Assembly (NCBI GenBank): GCA_016871315.1
Contig: VFZE01000030.1
Coordinates: 1 to 64,000, forward strand
DNA: 64,000 bases
From: Acidimicrobiia bacterium
Lineage (GTDB): Bacteria; Acidobacteriota; Terriglobia; Bryobacterales; Bryobacteraceae
Reading direction: 5' to 3'
The position numbers and the translations under genes are program-made. Below the pieces are notes generated by a model. It was not told the origin of the DNA. It worked only from the letters and a program-made list of their open reading frames with translations, and searched no databases. Of the stretch, positions 1 through 8,753 are shown piece after piece (positions within the stretch are counted from its first letter, which is position 1; the number at the start of each line of letters is the position of its first letter).

Positions 1-1275
1 CAGCGTAGGATCCTGCGCAATGGCCTCCAGCGCGTTGACCAGAATTGCAAGGAAAACCTGCTGGAGTTGCCCCGCGTCGGCAACCAGCCGTACCGGACCG
101 GAATCCTCCAATTCGATCCTCGCATTCTGCATTTCGAACTTGTGCCGGACCACGGCCACGGTGCGATTGAGCACATCCTGCATGCTGGTTTCGGCCAGCC
201 GCGTCTCCTGGCTTCGCGCAAACACCAGCAGGTTGTTCACGATTTCCCCGCAACGGAAACTCTCATGCTGAATGGTCTGCAGCCACTCCAGAGCGGGCTT
301 CTCCGGCGCGAGTTTCCTTTCCAGCAGCCGGGCATAAGTGAGAATGCCCGCCAGCGGGTTGTTCAGCTCATGGGCCACGCTGGCCGCCAGCTCGCCAAGC
401 GAAGCCAGCCGCTCGCTGTGGATCAGCCGCTGCTGCGTATCTTCCAGTTGCTTGGTTTTTTGCGCGATCCGCACTTCCAGCGTCTGGCTCGACATCTCCA
501 GCTCCTCCGCCATCGAATTGAACGTCCGCTCGACATGGCCGAACTCGTCCGGCCCTGGCATCGGGAAGCGGAAGCTCAGTTCTCCTTTCCCAAACTTCTT
601 GATGCCTTCCCGAAGCCGCGACACCGGCCGCACCACCCAGCGCCATACGAAAAGCGACACGGCCGCCAGCATCACCAGCGCTGCCATCCACACCTGCCCG
701 AGTAGCCGCCGCTCCTGCGTGGCCAGATTCTCATCCACGCGCTTCAGCGACAGCACGACGTCCAACACCCCCAGCACCCGCTGATCCTCCTCATGCGCGT
801 GGCAGGCCGCTTGCCAGCAGCCCGGCTCATTCTCGATCGGGCGGATGAGGCCCATCAGCCGTTCTTGGCCGCCGCCGTAAATGCGGACCGTGTTTCTGCC
901 ATCAGGCTTTTCCAAGGGCGCCGAGGTGGCGTGGCAGGCAAAGCAGGCCTCGGCGCGGGTATTCACCTTTGTTCCGATCTCGCCGGCGAGCGTGGAGTAC
1001 TGGATGCTGCCCGCTTTGTCATAGATCCGGATGGCGCGCACGCCCTCCTGCACACCGATGGAGCGGATCACCTCGATGATGTCGCCGCGGTGGTTCCGCA
1101 TCATCCCGTGACGGGTGGAACGGAATATGATGTCGGCCATCGTGCGCGCCGAAACAACTGCTCTTTCTTCCAAATTTCCCCGCAGCAGCCGCTGGTTGGC
1201 GATGCCCACTCCGACAAAAGCGGCCGCAAGACAGGCCACCAGTCCAAGCACCAGCTTGAGGCTGACTCTATGCAT
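1..1275 (-). CDS. Sensor histidine kinase with periplasmic heme-type motif (3' end off window)
   Basis: The first 425 codons are present and the gene runs off the left edge. An N-terminal membrane segment (about 5-25) and a second one (about 192-212) enclose a sensor region with a CxxCH heme-binding motif at 111-115 and a second cysteine pair ending in CH (C153, C158, H159) spaced CX4C. A HAMP-like linker, a coiled coil and an H-box (AHELNNPLAG, H302) follow; most of the ATPase domain is lost. It overlaps the end of the HybB-like gene by 8 bp, so it belongs to that operon. The likely role is sensing redox state or a ligand through covalently bound heme and phosphorylating a response regulator beyond the window. 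Histidine kinase is certain; heme attachment is inferred from the motif. Confidence 0.88.
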   Translation of the reverse strand, partial: MHRVSLKLVLGLVACLAAAFVGVGIANQRLLRGNLEERAVVSARTMADIIFRSTRHGMMRNHRGDIIEVIRSIGVQEGVRAIRIYDKAGSIQYSTLAGEIGTKVNTRAEACFACHATSAPLEKPDGRNTVRIYGGGQERLMGLIRPIENEPGCWQAACHAHEEDQRVLGVLDVVLSLKRVDENLATQERRLLGQVWMAALVMLAAVSLFVWRWVVRPVSRLREGIKKFGKGELSFRFPMPGPDEFGHVERTFNSMAEELEMSSQTLEVRIAQKTKQLEDTQQRLIHSERLASLGELAASVAHELNNPLAGILTYARLLERKLAPEKPALEWLQTIQHESFRCGEIVNNLLVFARSQETRLAETSMQDVLNRTVAVVRHKFEMQNARIELEDSGPVRLVADAGQLQQVFLAILVNALEAIAQDPTL

Positions 1276-2449
1276 GATGGCCGGCTTCCACCGGTTGCGG
1301 CGCGGCGCTGGGCAGGGCATGCGGCGTCTCCGGCGGGAAGATCGGGAGATGTTTTGCCGCCAGTGCAAATAGCGCTATTCCCAGTACCACGATGGAGGCC
1401 GTGACCGACACTTCCATCCAGCTTGGTACGTAGCGAACCCCGGCGGCGGCTTCCAGTCCGGTCAAAGAGACATTCAGCCGGTTCATCAGGAATCCGCCAA
1501 TCACCGTCACAGAGGCCCAGAACCGGTACTGCGAGTTTTGGCGCACTTGGGGCGCCAAAACCAGCCCAAGCGCTAACAGGAAAAGCCCGTTCTCCACCCA
1601 GAACATCGCCGCTTCCATGGCTCCGGCGCCGGAAAGGACAAACGCCGGCGGCAGGCTACCTCTCCATCCGAGATCCCAGAAACGCAGGAACAGGTACAAG
1701 CCGAGGAAGAGCCCCTGCGCCTTGGCGATCTTGGCCAGCAGATGTCCTTCCAGCGCCCGGCCGAAGGCGCGCGCGCTCATGCTGCTTTCAAAGATCACCA
1801 TGCCGAGTCCGGTGGCGATGGCGGAGAGAAAAAACAGCGCCGGCAACAGCGGTGAGTACCACAGAGCGTGCAGCTTGGTGGGCAGAATCAGGTAGAGGCT
1901 TCCCAGCGAGGATTGGTGCAGCGTCGACAACAGAAAGCCCAGCCCGACCAGCGGCACCACCAGACTCTTCACCGCTTTCTCCGCGCGCTGCCAGCCGAGC
2001 CGGTTGAACACGTTCGGCGAAAACTCCAGCGCCAGCACCGCCGTGTACAACATCACGCACCAGGCCACTTCAAACATGACCGACCGCGGATTCCACATCA
2101 CCACCGGACGCCAGATGTTCCACGGCTTGCCGAGATCCAGCATCAGCGCCACCACTACCAGCACGTAGCCAAGAAAGGCCGTCAGCACGGCCGGCCTTAC
2201 CACTGGCCGCAGTTGTTCGATGTGCAGTATGTAGACGGCGCTCGTGATGGCGAATCCCCCCGCTGCCAGTCCCACGCCGCAAAGCACGTCAAACCCGATC
2301 CAGATCCCCCACGGATAGGTGTCGGAGAGGTTGGTGGCCGCCCCCAAGCCTTGCGTGAATCGCACGAACGCCGCATAGGCGCCGCCGGCAAGAATCGCCA
2401 GCGCCAGCAGCCGCCATATGAGCCGCCTGAACAGTTGTCCGGGGTTCAT
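1268..2449 (-). CDS. NrfD/HybB-family integral membrane subunit
   Basis: A 393-residue polytopic membrane protein with about ten hydrophobic segments. The YPWGIWIGFDVLCG region near residues 45-60 is typical of the HybB branch of the NrfD/PsrC family, quinone-binding anchors that pass electrons between the membrane quinone pool and a periplasmic iron-sulfur subunit. It overlaps the upstream ferredoxin gene by 4 bp and the kinase gene by 8 bp, so the genes are translationally coupled. The HybA-like partner is adjacent, but no hydrogenase or molybdopterin subunit lies in this window, so the electron donor or acceptor is unknown. Confidence 0.88.
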   Translation of the reverse strand: MNPGQLFRRLIWRLLALAILAGGAYAAFVRFTQGLGAATNLSDTYPWGIWIGFDVLCGVGLAAGGFAITSAVYILHIEQLRPVVRPAVLTAFLGYVLVVVALMLDLGKPWNIWRPVVMWNPRSVMFEVAWCVMLYTAVLALEFSPNVFNRLGWQRAEKAVKSLVVPLVGLGFLLSTLHQSSLGSLYLILPTKLHALWYSPLLPALFFLSAIATGLGMVIFESSMSARAFGRALEGHLLAKIAKAQGLFLGLYLFLRFWDLGWRGSLPPAFVLSGAGAMEAAMFWVENGLFLLALGLVLAPQVRQNSQYRFWASVTVIGGFLMNRLNVSLTGLEAAAGVRYVPSWMEVSVTASIVVLGIALFALAAKHLPIFPPETPHALPSAAPQPVEAGHHA

Positions 2450-3234
2450 TTCTCACCTCCACGATTGCGGGAGACCGCGTTTTTATTGGTCTTGCCCTCT
2501 GCCAGCGCCACCTCCTCTTTCCGCCGCGTGAACCACCACAGACCCGCCAGCAGGAAACTGCCGGCGCCCACCATGGCGGGGATCTTTGACAGCGCCTCGA
2601 AAGTGAGCACGGGAAGCGGCTCTGCCGGCAAGCGCAATGGCAATTCGAGCTTGTCGAACGGGATGGGCGAAAGTACCAGCACAGAGGTGCCTCCGGCCTC
2701 GCGTTCGCCATACACGTGGTTCACATAGGAGTCAGGCGCTTCGGCGATCCGGCGGTGTGCCTCCTTCAACAACTCCTCGCGTGTGCCGGACATCGTCGCG
2801 CCGGCCGGGCATGCTTCCGCGCACGCATTCGATTCACCCCGCATCAGGCGTTCGCTGCAAAATGTGCACTTGCGTACACGCGGCGTCAGGCTGTCCCATT
2901 CATACCGCGGCACGTTGAACGCGCAGGCCTGGATGCAATAACGGCAGCCGAGACAAGGCTTCTCGTGATAAACGACTGGACCGTTTGCCGTCTTTTCCAA
3001 AGCTCCCACCGGACAAACCGAAGCGCAAGCCGGGTCCAGGCAATGCATGCACAAGCGCCGGTAATAGGCTTCCTCACCGCTGGGCTGCGGCAGCGTCTTC
3101 AACACGGTAAATGTGTCGGGGCCGAGATTCGCGGCAGGTTCGGCTGCGGCGGGAAGCCGGTTGCTTTCCAGGCAGGCTTCGCTGCACGCGCCGCAGCCGA
3201 TGCATTTGGTGACGTCAAACAAGAGGGCTCGCAT
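2446..3234 (-). CDS. HybA/HmcB-like 4Fe-4S ferredoxin subunit with C-terminal anchor
   Basis: A 262-residue protein with four cysteine clusters in the order seen in NrfC/HybA subunits: CIGCGACSEAC near residue 12, CMHCLDPACASVC, CLGCRYCIQAC and CTFCSERL...CAEAC. A single hydrophobic segment near residues 215-235 is the HybA-type C-terminal anchor. No Tat signal is visible; the protein starts directly with MRALLFDVTKCIGC, so it may lie on the cytoplasmic face or be carried by a partner. It should relay electrons to the adjacent HybB-like subunit. It lies 45 bp from the GcvH-like gene upstream. Confidence 0.88.
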   Translation of the reverse strand: MRALLFDVTKCIGCGACSEACLESNRLPAAAEPAANLGPDTFTVLKTLPQPSGEEAYYRRLCMHCLDPACASVCPVGALEKTANGPVVYHEKPCLGCRYCIQACAFNVPRYEWDSLTPRVRKCTFCSERLMRGESNACAEACPAGATMSGTREELLKEAHRRIAEAPDSYVNHVYGEREAGGTSVLVLSPIPFDKLELPLRLPAEPLPVLTFEALSKIPAMVGAGSFLLAGLWWFTRRKEEVALAEGKTNKNAVSRNRGGEK

Positions 3235-3279
3235 CGAGGTCTCCTTTCCGGCGCCGGCCTATGCGCCGGCGCTCCCGCC

Positions 3280-3948
3280 TCAGAACTTGAAGAAGTGCCT
3301 GACCTGTTCCTGCCAGACCTCGGGCGGCAGCTCATCACCGTGCCGGGGCTGCACCAAGCCGCCGTCCTGCGCCGTGGCCATCTGCGGCGAGAACACCTGC
3401 CGTATCTCCTGCATTTGTTCTTCCATCCAGCGCAGTGCCGGAGCGCCGCTCAGCAGATTCCGGAATCCGACGACGGCATCCGGGCTGAGCAACTCCACAA
3501 GCCAGCCCCGGCCGTAGGGATCGCCCGATAAACTGCCTGGTTCCTTCGCCAGGGAGCTATTTACCCGCAGCACCTCGCCTTCAGCGGGTGAAGCCAGCGT
3601 CGCCTGTCCGTTCTTCGTCGTAACAGAGACGCCCTTGTCACCCTGGCGCAGCCAGCGGCCTCGCTGGGGCAGAACCACCTTTTCCACCGTCCCCAGCAAG
3701 TTTGCGCCGAACTCGTCCACACCGACGCGAATCCGGCCGTCTCCCATGTCCAGCGCCCAGGTATGTCCGGGATGATAAGCTAGCCGCTCCGGCATCCTGA
3801 TTCCCGCTGCCACCGGCTCCGGCATCGGTTCGATAACCAATACCGGCTCCGGTGCGGGCGCTTCCTGAAACCGGTACTTTTCCCGATTGAGCAGATAGTC
3901 AATCGCGATGAATGTCACGAATGTGAGTAGTACAAGCAGTGCCACCAT
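3280..3948 (-). CDS. Membrane-anchored glycine-cleavage-H-like protein
   Basis: The start at 3948 is chosen because AGGAGGTG lies just upstream (3953-3960) and the protein then begins with a clean membrane segment (residues 1-20); a longer reading from 4113 adds a low-complexity extension without signal. After a proline- and glutamate-rich linker comes a GcvH-type barrel: YHPGHTWA, then a glycine-rich strand and SPAEGEVLRVN. In true H proteins a lipoylated lysine sits in an ESVKA motif; here that stretch reads TTKNGQATLASP, so the lysine is one position off and lipoylation is doubtful. It is the first gene of the redox operon. The function is unknown; it is not part of a glycine cleavage system, as no gcvT or gcvP is near. 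Confidence 0.75.
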   Translation of the reverse strand: MVALLVLLTFVTFIAIDYLLNREKYRFQEAPAPEPVLVIEPMPEPVAAGIRMPERLAYHPGHTWALDMGDGRIRVGVDEFGANLLGTVEKVVLPQRGRWLRQGDKGVSVTTKNGQATLASPAEGEVLRVNSSLAKEPGSLSGDPYGRGWLVELLSPDAVVGFRNLLSGAPALRWMEEQMQEIRQVFSPQMATAQDGGLVQPRHGDELPPEVWQEQVRHFFKF

Positions 3949-4207
3949 GACGCACCTCCTAAAAATGCCGTCACTGTGGTTAAGGCAAAAGGTCGGCCAT
4001 TGACGGAAGCAGGTGCCCGCCCATTCGCAAGTGCCTGCTGGTGAATCGCTTAGAAGGGATCGCTTCCCGCAGGCACGAGAACCGCAGGAAGACGGTGTTG
4101 TTGAAAAGTTCAACAGTTCGGGCCTGTGAAGCTCGCGAGTTCCCGAAAACCAAGGGATTCAGTGCCCTGTTGCGATCCTCATCAGCGCTGTTGCGCTCTG
4201 CAACAAG
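3949..4207. promoter_or_regulatory. Upstream region of the redox operon with a palindrome
   Basis: No convincing gene is seen here. It should hold the promoter of the leftward redox operon. A perfect 7-3-7 palindrome, TGTTGAAAAGTTCAACA, lies at 4099-4115, about 150 bp upstream of the GcvH-like start, and could be an operator. No sigma-54 or clear -35/-10 pair was recognised. Confidence 0.3.
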
Positions 4208-5083
4208 TCAGTTGGAAGCGTGATCCGAACCGGGAATCACCCGCGTCAGATCCTCACCGAGGATCGATGGACACCACCGCGCCTCGATGTGTTCCACAAC
4301 CAGTTCCGTCCCCCGGGCATGGCTGACATAGGGCCGCTGCCGCGGATCATACATGGCATCGGTCAAGTCACGAGCCAGCACCACCTGGAAGCCCAACTGC
4401 GTCATCTGCCGGATGCCGAACCCCCGGTTGAGAATGCAGATGTTGGTGTGCACGCCCATCAGCGCGATGTTGGTGATGCCCTCCTGCTTGCAGAAGTTGT
4501 AGATTTCCTGGCCGCTCTCGCTGACGCCGTCGAAGCCGACGATATCGATCGCCGGATGCTGGCGCGTCCAAGGCCAGGGTGGGCCGGTGAATTTGCGCAC
4601 CACCGGGTCGTCGCAGGCGCTGACCGTGTCGTCAATCGGGAAATCGCGTGACTCCGCCTCATCGCGGGGACAGCGCGAGAGTATCGTTGTCGCGGAATCG
4701 GCTTTCGGCGCGGCCTGCATCCGCTTCCGGAATGGAGTGCCTTCGTAGAATTTCATCGTGTCGCTGGGGGCGTGAATGATCATCACGCCCAGGCTGCGCG
4801 CGGCGCTGACCACCTGGTTCATCCGCGGCGCCATCGCCGCAACGCGTTGCGCGGACATGCCGCAGGTGTGCGTGTCCCACATGTCGCAGAGGATGATGGC
4901 CGTGCGAGCCACTTCCCAGCGCTGCGTCTGCTCATTCACGCGATTCTTGCCGCTGCGGCGGCGCGCGCGCAGGCTGAGCGTCCCCGGCACTTTCGGCCGG
5001 TTCGCCATCTCTTCCGGGGCCTGGCTTTGGCTGGCAGCCGCCAGCGCGCCCAATGATACTCCAAGGAAAGACCGCCTATTCAT
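4208..5083 (-). CDS. Tat-exported isochorismatase-family cysteine hydrolase
   Basis: A 291-residue protein with a twin-arginine signal (NRRSFLGVS at residues 2-10, followed by an alanine-rich stretch). The mature part has the isochorismatase-like fold: the catalytic Asp in CDMWDTH, and the nucleophile Cys in VHTNICILNRGFG. Members hydrolyse small amides or isochorismate; the substrate cannot be read from sequence. Export through Tat suggests action on an extracytoplasmic compound. It is transcribed in the same direction as thiE and citrate synthase, with a 58-bp gap from thiE. Confidence 0.85.
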   Translation of the reverse strand: MNRRSFLGVSLGALAAASQSQAPEEMANRPKVPGTLSLRARRRSGKNRVNEQTQRWEVARTAIILCDMWDTHTCGMSAQRVAAMAPRMNQVVSAARSLGVMIIHAPSDTMKFYEGTPFRKRMQAAPKADSATTILSRCPRDEAESRDFPIDDTVSACDDPVVRKFTGPPWPWTRQHPAIDIVGFDGVSESGQEIYNFCKQEGITNIALMGVHTNICILNRGFGIRQMTQLGFQVVLARDLTDAMYDPRQRPYVSHARGTELVVEHIEARWCPSILGEDLTRVIPGSDHASN

Positions 5084-5141
5084 GGGTTTTCTCCAGTCGT
5101 ATCAATTCAACCGCAAAACCTCGGTTCCGGCAAGCGGGTGG

Positions 5142-5702
5142 CTACTCCTGAAACAAACTGATCCCGGCCACGCCCGCGGCGCCTGCCGCGAGACATTGCT
5201 GCACATTGCGCTTTTTCACGCCGCCCAGCGCCAAAACGGGTATGCGTACGGACTGTGCCGCATTCTGCAAAGTATCCAATCCCAATGGCTCCCCGTAGCT
5301 CGCCTTGGAGGCGGTGAGGAAGATTGGGCCGAGCACGGCGAAATCGGCCCCTTCGGTTTCCGCTTGCTTCACTTCCCGCAAGCTGTGGCAGCTGACGCCG
5401 ATCAGAAAACCCAGTGGCAGCGAGGACCGCATCCGCTCCGGCGCGATGGAGCCGGCCGGCAGATGCACGCCGTCGGCGCCGCAGGCCAGCGCCACGTCAG
5501 TGCGCGAATTCACCAGCACGCGGCAGCCATGCGGATTCGGCAGCGCGATGACGCGGCTCACCAGCTCCATCAGTTCGCGTGTGGCCAAATCCTTCTCTCG
5601 GATCTGCAGCAGCTCGATCCCTTCCTCCAGGCGGTGCCGTATGATCTCAACCAGCGGATCGATTCCCCCGGCTGTGGTGCGGTCGGTGATGTAATAGCGC
5701 AA
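5142..5702 (-). CDS. thiE: Thiamine-phosphate synthase family protein
   Basis: A ThiE/TenI-type TIM barrel of about 186 residues starting at YYITDR. The IQIREKD-like phosphate-binding strand reads LLQIREKDL, with GVHLPAGS and [10 protein letters not shown] later, matching the diphosphate and thiazole-phosphate sites. ThiE joins the pyrimidine and thiazole halves of thiamine; the TenI branch instead aromatises the thiazole tautomer, and this short protein could be either. A TTG start at 5702 is preferred, with GGGAGGG at 5713-5719, just after the citrate synthase stop; a start at 5741 would overlap citrate synthase by 35 bp. Confidence 0.8.
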   Translation of the reverse strand: MRYYITDRTTAGGIDPLVEIIRHRLEEGIELLQIREKDLATRELMELVSRVIALPNPHGCRVLVNSRTDVALACGADGVHLPAGSIAPERMRSSLPLGFLIGVSCHSLREVKQAETEGADFAVLGPIFLTASKASYGEPLGLDTLQNAAQSVRIPVLALGGVKKRNVQQCLAAGAAGVAGISLFQE

Positions 5703-5706
5703 GCCC

Positions 5707-6828
5707 CTACCGCCCTCCCACGGCCGTCCACGGCTGACCAACCTCCGGGCCAGTGTAATCGGCGCGGGGCCGTATGAGCCGGTTGTTTCCCAGCTGCTCC
5801 AGGATATGCGCGGTCCAGCCCGACATGCGGCTCACCGCGAAGACGGGGGTGTAAAGGTCAATGGCGATCCCCAGCGAGTAGTAGGCCGAGGCCGAATAAA
5901 AGTCGACGTTGGCGTTCAGGCCCTTTGCCCTTTGCACCGCCTGCTCCACTTCTTTCGAGATCAGGTACAGATTGGAATGGCCGGTGCGCCGGCCCAGGTC
6001 TTCCGACATCGCCCGTAGATGCGTCGCGCGCGGGTCTTCGGTGCGGTAGACGCGGTGGCCGAAGCCCGGGATCTTCTCCTTGGCAGCCAGCTTCCGCTCC
6101 ACCATCGCGACAGCCTCTTCCGGGCTCGTGGCCTGAAGCAGCAACCGGATCACCTCTTCGTTGGCCCCGCCATGCAGCGGGCCTTTCAATGCGCCGATGG
6201 CCGACGTGGCCGCCGAGTGTATGTCCGACAGCGTCGCCGCCGTGACACGCGCGGCGAAAGTCGAGGCGTTGAATTCATGGTCGGCATGGAGAATGAGTGC
6301 GATGTCGAATGCCCGTTCCATCACCTCGTCCGGCCTTTTCCCGGTCAACGTGAAAAGAAAGTTTGCTGCAAACCCGAGCTCCGGATCGCCCTCCACCAGC
6401 GGCTGCCCCTTGCGCAGGCGGTCAAATGAAGTGACTATGGCCGCCGTCTGCGACATCAGCCGCAGCGCTTTTTCCCGGTTCGCCTTCTCCGAGTTGTCCC
6501 GCGCCAACGGATCATAAAGCGCGAGCATCGAAACAGCGGTCCGCAGCACATCCATCGGCGATGCTTGCGCGCATTGCTCGAGAAACTCTGTCACCGGCTC
6601 CGGCAGTGCCCGCTGGCCGGCAAGATCCCTCTTCAATTGCGCCAGCTCTGCCTTCCTGGGCAGGCTGCCGTTCCACAACAGGTGGATCACTTCCTCAAAG
6701 CAGGCATGCTTTGCCAGCGTGTGAATATCGAAACCCTGGTAGCTCAGCAGGCCCTGGCCGCCGTCGATATAGCAAATCCGCGACTGTGCCGCGACCACTC
6801 CTTCCAGTCCTGCTCCGCTACCTGACAT
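5707..6828 (-). CDS. gltA: Citrate synthase
   Basis: About 373 residues, the length of Bacillus-type (small, allostery-free) citrate synthases. It condenses oxaloacetate and acetyl-CoA at the entry of the TCA cycle. Catalytic signatures are visible: His in [10 protein letters not shown], His in PGFGHRVYR and Asp in ANVDFYS. The ATG at 6828 gives the family-typical start [14 protein letters not shown]; a TTG at 6852 with GGAG eight bases upstream is an alternative. It is followed directly by thiE. A 2-methylcitrate synthase activity cannot be excluded by sequence alone. Confidence 0.92.
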   Translation of the reverse strand: MSGSGAGLEGVVAAQSRICYIDGGQGLLSYQGFDIHTLAKHACFEEVIHLLWNGSLPRKAELAQLKRDLAGQRALPEPVTEFLEQCAQASPMDVLRTAVSMLALYDPLARDNSEKANREKALRLMSQTAAIVTSFDRLRKGQPLVEGDPELGFAANFLFTLTGKRPDEVMERAFDIALILHADHEFNASTFAARVTAATLSDIHSAATSAIGALKGPLHGGANEEVIRLLLQATSPEEAVAMVERKLAAKEKIPGFGHRVYRTEDPRATHLRAMSEDLGRRTGHSNLYLISKEVEQAVQRAKGLNANVDFYSASAYYSLGIAIDLYTPVFAVSRMSGWTAHILEQLGNNRLIRPRADYTGPEVGQPWTAVGGR

Positions 6829-6950
6829 TTTGCTGATTGTTCTCCAAGGCAATCACCCCACTCCGATAATGAGGAAGCAACCATTCTAGGAATGATCGCG
6901 CGCCCGGCGCAACCATCGCCACAGATGCCACATATAATGTTAGGCGCGCA

Positions 6951-8738
6951 ATGAAACCCTACAAGCTTGTCTATCTCCTCTTGACAGTTTCATGCACTCT
7001 TCCGGCTCAGGATGCCGCGGCGCTTTTCCAGAAGCACTGCGCCATTTGCCACCGCGTGGGCGACACCAACCGCTCCCCTTTGCCGGAAGCCCTCGCCGTG
7101 TTGAGCCCGAAAGCGATCCTGGAATCGATGGAGTCCGGCACGATGAAGCAGCAGGCCGCCGCGCTTACCCCCGCCGAGCGCTCCGCCATCGCCGCTCACA
7201 TCGGCAAGGGCACGGCGGTGAAGCTGGAAACACAATCGGCCATGTGCGCAACCGGAACGGCGCCGCGCACCGATTCCAGCTACTGGAACGGCTGGGGGGT
7301 GGACGCCGTGAACAGCCGCTACCAGCCCGCGAAAATGGCGGGTCTCAAGGCGGCGGACCTGCCGCGGCTGAAACTGAAGTGGGCTTTCGGCATCCCCAAC
7401 GCCAGTGCTGCCTATGCGCAACCCACCATCGTTGGCGGACGGATTTTCTTTGGGTCCATGGACGGCACTGTTTACTCCGCCGACGCGCGCATGGGTTGCC
7501 TTTACTGGACTTTCAAAGCCGATGGCAGCGTCCGCACGGCCATCACGATCGGCGCTGTGCAGGCTGGCAAGTACGCGGCGCTGTTTGGTGACGCCAAGGG
7601 GAGCGTCTACGCGGTCGATGTGCAGTCCGGCGCGCAGGTCTGGAAGACCAAGGTGGAAGACCACGCCTGGGTGCGGCTGACCGGTGCTCCCAAGCTGCAC
7701 GAGAATCGCGTCTATGTTCCGGTCTCTTCCAACGAAGAAGTTCCCACCAGCAACCCGAAGTATCCTTGTTGCACCTTCCGCGGCTCCCTGGTGGCGCTTG
7801 ATTCTGACAGCGGAAAGATCCTCTGGAAGTCCTACACCATCGCCGATGAGCCCAAACCCACCAAGGTCAGCTCGGCCGGCGCGCAATTGCACGGGCCGGC
7901 GGGCGCTGCCGTCTGGTCCTCTCCCACCATCGACGCGGAAAAACGTCTAGTCTACATCGCAACCGGCAACGGCTACTCCGATCCATCCGTGGACACTACC
8001 GACGCCATCATCGCCTTCGACATGGATACAGGCGCGCGCAAATGGCACAAGCAACTCATGGCGAAAGACAACTGGACCTTCGCCTGCTCCGGCATGGGGA
8101 ATCCTAGCTGCCCGGATGAGCGCGGACCCGACTATGACATCGGATCTTCGCCCATTCTGCGCAAGCTCAGCGGCGGCAAGCGCATGCTGCTGGTGGGCCA
8201 GAAATCGGGCTTCGCCTACGGAATCGACCCCGACAACGGCGGCCATATCGTCTGGCAGACCCGCGTCGGACAGGGCTCGGCTCTTGGTGGCGTGATGTGG
8301 GGAATGGCCGCCGACTCCAGTCATCTCTACGTGCCCGTCTCCGACGTGCTCTCCAAGCAACCCGGCGGAATCTGGGCGTTGCAAATCGCCACCGGCGAAA
8401 AAGTGTGGATGACGCCTCCGCCCGAGCCGCCCTGCAAGGGCACTCGCGGATGCACCACGGCGCAGATGGCTCCGGCCACGGCGCTCGACGGCATCGTCCT
8501 TTCCGGCTCCATGGACGGCACGCTGCGCGCCTTCCAGGTCTCTGACGGCAAGATCGTTTGGGAGCTTCCCACGCTCGGCGAATATGAAACCGTCAACGGC
8601 GTCAAAGCCAAGGGCGGCTCGATGAATGCCGCCGGACCGGTGATCGTCGGCGGCATGCTCTATGTGAACTCCGGTTACGGGGTGCTCGGCGGCATGGCCG
8701 GCAACGTCTTGCTCGCTTTTTCCATCGACGGCAATTAA
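6951..8738 (+). CDS. PQQ-dependent dehydrogenase with N-terminal cytochrome c domain
   Basis: 595 residues. A signal peptide (about 1-19) is followed by a cytochrome c domain with CAICH at 30-34, then an eight-bladed quinoprotein propeller with repeated GxxxALDxxTGKxxW-type blades (for example YAVDVQSGAQVWKTK and VALDSDSGKILWKSY). This order matches the polyvinyl-alcohol-dehydrogenase (cytochrome) type rather than methanol dehydrogenase. It would oxidise an alcohol in the periplasm and pass electrons to its own heme. Divergent from citrate synthase; only 15 bp precede the S9 peptidase gene. The substrate is unknown. Confidence 0.88.
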   Translation: MKPYKLVYLLLTVSCTLPAQDAAALFQKHCAICHRVGDTNRSPLPEALAVLSPKAILESMESGTMKQQAAALTPAERSAIAAHIGKGTAVKLETQSAMCATGTAPRTDSSYWNGWGVDAVNSRYQPAKMAGLKAADLPRLKLKWAFGIPNASAAYAQPTIVGGRIFFGSMDGTVYSADARMGCLYWTFKADGSVRTAITIGAVQAGKYAALFGDAKGSVYAVDVQSGAQVWKTKVEDHAWVRLTGAPKLHENRVYVPVSSNEEVPTSNPKYPCCTFRGSLVALDSDSGKILWKSYTIADEPKPTKVSSAGAQLHGPAGAAVWSSPTIDAEKRLVYIATGNGYSDPSVDTTDAIIAFDMDTGARKWHKQLMAKDNWTFACSGMGNPSCPDERGPDYDIGSSPILRKLSGGKRMLLVGQKSGFAYGIDPDNGGHIVWQTRVGQGSALGGVMWGMAADSSHLYVPVSDVLSKQPGGIWALQIATGEKVWMTPPPEPPCKGTRGCTTAQMAPATALDGIVLSGSMDGTLRAFQVSDGKIVWELPTLGEYETVNGVKAKGGSMNAAGPVIVGGMLYVNSGYGVLGGMAGNVLLAFSIDGN

Positions 8739-8753
8739 GCTACCCTTTGAGTT

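Noticed and set aside
3949-4113. A 55-residue N-terminal extension of the GcvH-like protein
   Set aside because: The extension has no signal features, and a strong ribosome site stands directly before the internal ATG at 3948.
3949-4207. A glycine riboswitch before the GcvH-like gene
   Set aside because: No conserved aptamer elements were seen, and the gene is not part of a glycine cleavage operon.
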